Below are positions 7,715 through 9,702 of a stretch of 9,702 nt of DNA, in pieces (the first letter of the stretch is position 1; every line of letters starts with the position of its first letter). This DNA is from Cytophagales bacterium (GTDB lineage: Bacteria; Bacteroidota; Bacteroidia; Cytophagales; Cytophagaceae), in NCBI GenBank assembly GCA_025360235.1, contig JANYCO010000226.1, forward strand, positions 1 to 9,702, given 5' to 3'. Under the pieces are notes generated by a model that worked only from the letters and a program-made list of their open reading frames with translations, searched no databases and was not told the origin of the DNA. The position numbers and the translations under genes are program-made.

Positions 7715-7746
7715 TTTGTTATTATAGAAAGACTCTGCTACTTTTG
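7715..7746 (+). promoter_or_regulatory. Bacteroidota-type promoter of tRNA-Lys
   Basis: The -33 box TTTG (7715-7718), a 20-nt spacer and TACTTTTG (7739-7746), an exact TAnnTTTG, match the primary sigma consensus of the phylum. Transcription would start near 7751-7754, about 45 nt before the mature tRNA. The -33 box lies 2 nt outside the start codon of the divergent BatE-like gene. Confidence 0.8.
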
Positions 7747-7795
7747 CATCCGCAATTAAGGAAAAATATCCGGTATTGTAAACGTTAAAATACAA

Positions 7796-7871
7796 GATTC
7801 CGTAGCTCAGCTGGTAGAGCAATACACTTTTAATGTATGGGTCCTGGGTTCGAATCCCAGCGGGATCACCA
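7796..7871 (+). tRNA. tRNA-Lys (anticodon TTT), CCA encoded
   Basis: The full cloverleaf can be folded by eye. The acceptor stem is GATTCCG (7796-7802) with CGGGATC (7861-7867), with one T-G wobble. The D stem is GCTC (7805-7808) with GAGC (7817-7820), and the anticodon stem is ATACA (7822-7826) with TGTAT (7834-7838). The anticodon TTT is at 7829-7831 in the loop CTTTTAA. The variable loop is GGGTC, and the T stem CTGGG/CCCAG encloses TTCGAAT. Discriminator A7868 is followed by an encoded CCA (7869-7871). It decodes AAA/AAG. It is a single gene with its own promoter and terminator. Confidence 0.98.
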
Positions 7872-7876
7872 CATGA

Positions 7877-7915
7877 GACTGATGGTTTTTTTGATCATCA
7901 GTCCCATTATTTTTG
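7877..7915 (+). terminator. Rho-independent terminator after tRNA-Lys
   Basis: The inverted repeat GACTGATG (7877-7884) / CATCAGTC (7896-7903) forms a perfect 8-bp stem with an 11-nt loop. It is followed by the T-rich stretch ATTATTTTTG (7906-7915). It begins 6 nt after the tRNA CCA. The T-tract is interrupted, so termination may be partial. Confidence 0.65.
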
Positions 7916-7920
7916 GGTAG

Positions 7921-8089
7921 TGTATCAAAAGCGTTGGTGGCCTTAAAAAATAATATAAAGGATTAATAAACCTATAGAAACAAGACAGACGATACCATGT
8001 ATCGTCTGTCTTGTTTTATTTTCTTACCTTTTTATAAAATTATATACTCATTATCAATATCTTACTTTCTTACCTCGCTTTTGGATACA
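7921..8089. repeat. Imperfect inverted repeat pair flanking the 18-bp hairpin
   Basis: TGTATCAAAAGCG (7921-7933) and CGCTTTTGGATACA (8076-8089) are reverse complements apart from one inserted C. They enclose about 140 bp that contain a strong hairpin and no open frame. No target duplication is obvious at the ends. This may be the remnant of a small non-autonomous element, a long-range stem of a transcript, or chance. Confidence 0.35.
7978..8020. terminator. Strong 18-bp hairpin with T-tract, probable terminator
   Basis: The arms AAACAAGACAGACGATAC (7978-7995) and GTATCGTCTGTCTTGTTT (7999-8016) pair perfectly around the loop CAT. On the plus strand the stem runs into TTTTATTTT (8013-8021), which is the best terminator orientation. 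On the minus strand it lies about 85 nt beyond the stop of the AlgX-like gene and is followed by the weaker TTTCTATAGG. It can serve as the end of the acetylation operon and may work both ways. No plus-strand gene other than the tRNA leads into it. Confidence 0.75.
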
Positions 8090-8099
8090 TGACCAACAT

Positions 8100-9239
8100 C
8101 TATTTGTAATAAATAGAGTACACTTTTTCAACAAAACCCCAACCCATACTTGGCATATTGGGGAGGGAAGTTAAAATAATAACTGTGTCGTGTGATTCCA
8201 AATGTTCTTTAATATTTACCGTCTTTAAGTAAATTTTTTCTTTTTCAGTTTCTGAAAAAATTAATTTATTATAATACCAAAACTCTCCGTTATCAAAAAC
8301 ATTTTTCGAAACTCCTATTTCAAACATTAGATCATAGAAGCTGTCTCCTACTACCAGTATTTTTCGCTTTTGTTTCCCCTCAGTTCTGAACTTATATTTT
8401 GGATAAGCCATAGTATATGTTTTTGGTTTATACAAAAGATTTAATGCAATAGAAATATCATCGTCCTGATACCTGCATATCTTAGAAGAATCAATTTCAT
8501 TCCAATACAGATATGGCAAGTTTACATTTCTCATTTTCTCAAGATAGTGGATTATTGAATCAGCAGCCAGACAAGCTCCGTACATACTATAGTGTGTACC
8601 ATATTGAGGAAACAAAGGATAACTTGATTTATTTTTAATCGCTTTAAAATAGTTATCAAAATCTATTAAATTGATCCCTGCTTCGATCAAATGTTTTTTA
8701 TATAGTGTATGATTTGTTGTTTTTAATGGATTATTTTTAATATACTTATCGGGAATATATTCTGGGAAAAAGGAAGCTTTACTTGGAGCAAGAACAATTA
8801 GAATATCCTTATTCAATTTCCTGAGTGTATCTTGAATTTTTTTTAGTTTATAAATTTTTTCTATTATCTTTTCTTCCTTTTTCAAATCTAATCCAAAGTA
8901 AGCATTAATATAAGGCTCTTCATATAGATAATTTTCTTTCCCTACAATAACTGTATTTGCTCTAGCTGTATTGAAAAGTGAAAAATAAATTTGATTATTA
9001 ACCCGAATAAGATCATTTCTAAAACCAAAAGAATCAGCTACAAATTTTTCTTTATTAAGCTGATAGGTTCCTTTCCACCAACCTTTAATACTAATACTAT
9101 CATCTAACGCTTTTACATAATAACCATTAAGATTTTTACCTTTACTGAATGAAAAAAAAATCTGAACCATTGGCAATGATAACATTGCTAAAAAGAGTAA
9201 AAAAAGTGTTTTTTTAATATAAATTTTATTAATGTTCAT
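8100..9239 (-). CDS. AlgX/AlgJ-like SGNH-type O-acetyltransferase partner protein
   Basis: This 379-aa protein has an N-terminal membrane anchor or uncleaved signal (about 11-31) and a periplasmic SGNH-like domain of the AlgX/AlgJ type. Marks of the family are FVADSFGFRNDLIRVNN, the VIVGKENYLYEE stretch, KDILIVLAPSKASFFPE, the GTHYSMYGA block (His216), and ILVVGDSF with the expected nucleophile Ser300. In AlgX and AlgJ a D-x-H pair completes the triad; here Gly214 stands in the Asp position (G-T-H), which also occurs in related proteins to my recollection but leaves the acid residue unidentified. Such proteins receive acetyl groups passed across the membrane by an MBOAT protein and put them on an exopolysaccharide. 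The gene starts 6 nt after the AlgI-like stop, and an AAAGGAAT ribosome-binding site overlaps that stop codon, so the two are translated together. The polymer modified is unknown; alginate itself should not be assumed. Confidence 0.85.
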   Translation of the reverse strand: MNINKIYIKKTLFLLFLAMLSLPMVQIFFSFSKGKNLNGYYVKALDDSISIKGWWKGTYQLNKEKFVADSFGFRNDLIRVNNQIYFSLFNTARANTVIVGKENYLYEEPYINAYFGLDLKKEEKIIEKIYKLKKIQDTLRKLNKDILIVLAPSKASFFPEYIPDKYIKNNPLKTTNHTLYKKHLIEAGINLIDFDNYFKAIKNKSSYPLFPQYGTHYSMYGACLAADSIIHYLEKMRNVNLPYLYWNEIDSSKICRYQDDDISIALNLLYKPKTYTMAYPKYKFRTEGKQKRKILVVGDSFYDLMFEIGVSKNVFDNGEFWYYNKLIFSETEKEKIYLKTVNIKEHLESHDTVIILTSLPNMPSMGWGFVEKVYSIYYK

Positions 9240-9245
9240 ATTCCT

Positions 9246-9702
9246 TTAGAATCTAAAATATATAAAAGGATTGAAATTATTTACTGCAATAGAGCTTACT
9301 GAAAGCGTTAGAAGAAACAAACAACCTACCCACAATAAAACATGAAGCGTAGTTGTTTTATTCTCATTTTTAAAGATTAGCTTTTGCATTTTTTCACCTC
9401 GTACTGAAATTGTAAAGAAAGAAAATACAATAGATATAACTATGAAAATATAGAATTCCAAATCAAAACCAGTTACGTCTATTCCTTTAAATGAAAATAG
9501 TTTTAAGATAAAATTGTAAGCATAGGTTAAATTTTCAGAACGAAAGAATACCCATCCAATAGCTACTACCACAAATGTATAAGCAACAGAAATTAACTTA
9601 GGCAACTTTAACAATAATTTCGAAAGGAATAATCGCTCAAGCACCAGAAAAAAGCCGTGATAGGCACCCCAAACTATAAATGTCCAAGAAGCTCCATGCC
9701 AG
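9246..9702 (-). CDS. AlgI-like MBOAT O-acyltransferase, C-terminal 151 residues, cut by right edge
   Basis: The frame is open from the right edge to the TAA at 9246-9248. It begins in WHGASWTFIVWGAYHGFFLVLER, the conserved active-site region of AlgI-type MBOAT proteins, including the two histidines (WHG and the invariant AYHG). It then gives the typical WVFFRSENLTYAYNFI motif and several hydrophobic helices, ending in NPFIYFRF. Family members have about 470-500 residues, so roughly the last third is visible; an internal GTG at 9644 is not the real start. The role is movement of acetyl groups from a cytoplasmic donor across the inner membrane to the SGNH partner encoded just downstream, for acetylation of a secreted or cell-surface polysaccharide. 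Tight spacing (6 nt) to the AlgX-like gene supports a working pair. Confidence 0.93.
   Translation of the reverse strand, partial: WHGASWTFIVWGAYHGFFLVLERLFLSKLLLKLPKLISVAYTFVVVAIGWVFFRSENLTYAYNFILKLFSFKGIDVTGFDLEFYIFIVISIVFSFFTISVRGEKMQKLIFKNENKTTTLHVLLWVGCLFLLTLSVSSIAVNNFNPFIYFRF

Noticed and set aside
7796..7871. tRNA-Lys as an attachment site for an integrated element
   Set aside because: No repeat of the tRNA 3' end and no integrase gene is visible in the window.
9246..9644. GTG at 9644 as start of a separate 132-aa protein
   Set aside because: The frame continues without a stop to the window edge and encodes the conserved MBOAT active-site region, so the gene is simply cut by the edge.
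1..9702. CRISPR array, insertion sequence, rRNA
   Set aside because: No regularly spaced direct repeats, transposase motifs or rRNA-like stretches were found on either strand.

Overview
The window looks like a chromosomal segment of a member of the Bacteroidota. Two proteins end in type IX secretion (T9SS) sorting domains of the 'VYPNPTSN' kind. Most starts lack a Shine-Dalgarno site, intergenic DNA is very AT-rich, and a textbook Bacteroidota promoter (TTTG, 20 nt, TAnnTTTG) stands before the tRNA gene. Genus cannot be told from the sequence; a polysaccharide-degrading Cytophagia, Chitinophagia, Sphingobacteriia or Flavobacteriia is plausible.

Positions 1-5382 (minus strand) hold a compact beta-1,3-glucan (laminarin/callose-type) degradation operon. 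In transcription order it has a secreted GH81 endo-beta-1,3-glucanase (1149 aa, T9SS tail), then after 31 nt a secreted 294-aa beta-rich protein of unknown family with a T9SS tail, then after 19 nt a BglX-like GH3 beta-glucosidase that runs off the left edge. The implied logic is that GH81 cuts the polymer at or outside the cell surface, the middle protein possibly binds glucan, and GH3 releases glucose from the oligosaccharides. No SusC/SusD pair is visible in the window.

Positions 5383-6910: a divergent regulatory region carries a perfect 15-bp inverted repeat (5537-5571) about midway between the GH81 start and the start of a NUDIX-type (NrtR/AraR-like) transcription factor whose catalytic NUDIX box is destroyed. 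The simplest reading is a local sugar-sensing regulator controlling the glucan operon and itself. A small exported DUF2141 protein follows it in the same direction.

Positions 6981-7871: a BatE-like TPR / two-TM / SH3b membrane protein (minus), and a tRNA-Lys(TTT) gene (plus) with encoded CCA, its own promoter and a terminator. The -33 box of the tRNA promoter lies only 2 nt beyond the start codon of the BatE-like gene.

Positions 7872-8099: non-coding DNA with two hairpins, one an 18-bp perfect stem, and a pair of imperfect inverted repeats.

Positions 8100-9702 (minus): the end of an exopolysaccharide O-acetylation operon, namely the C-terminus of an AlgI-like MBOAT acyltransferase (cut by the right edge), followed after 6 nt by an AlgX/AlgJ-like SGNH protein.
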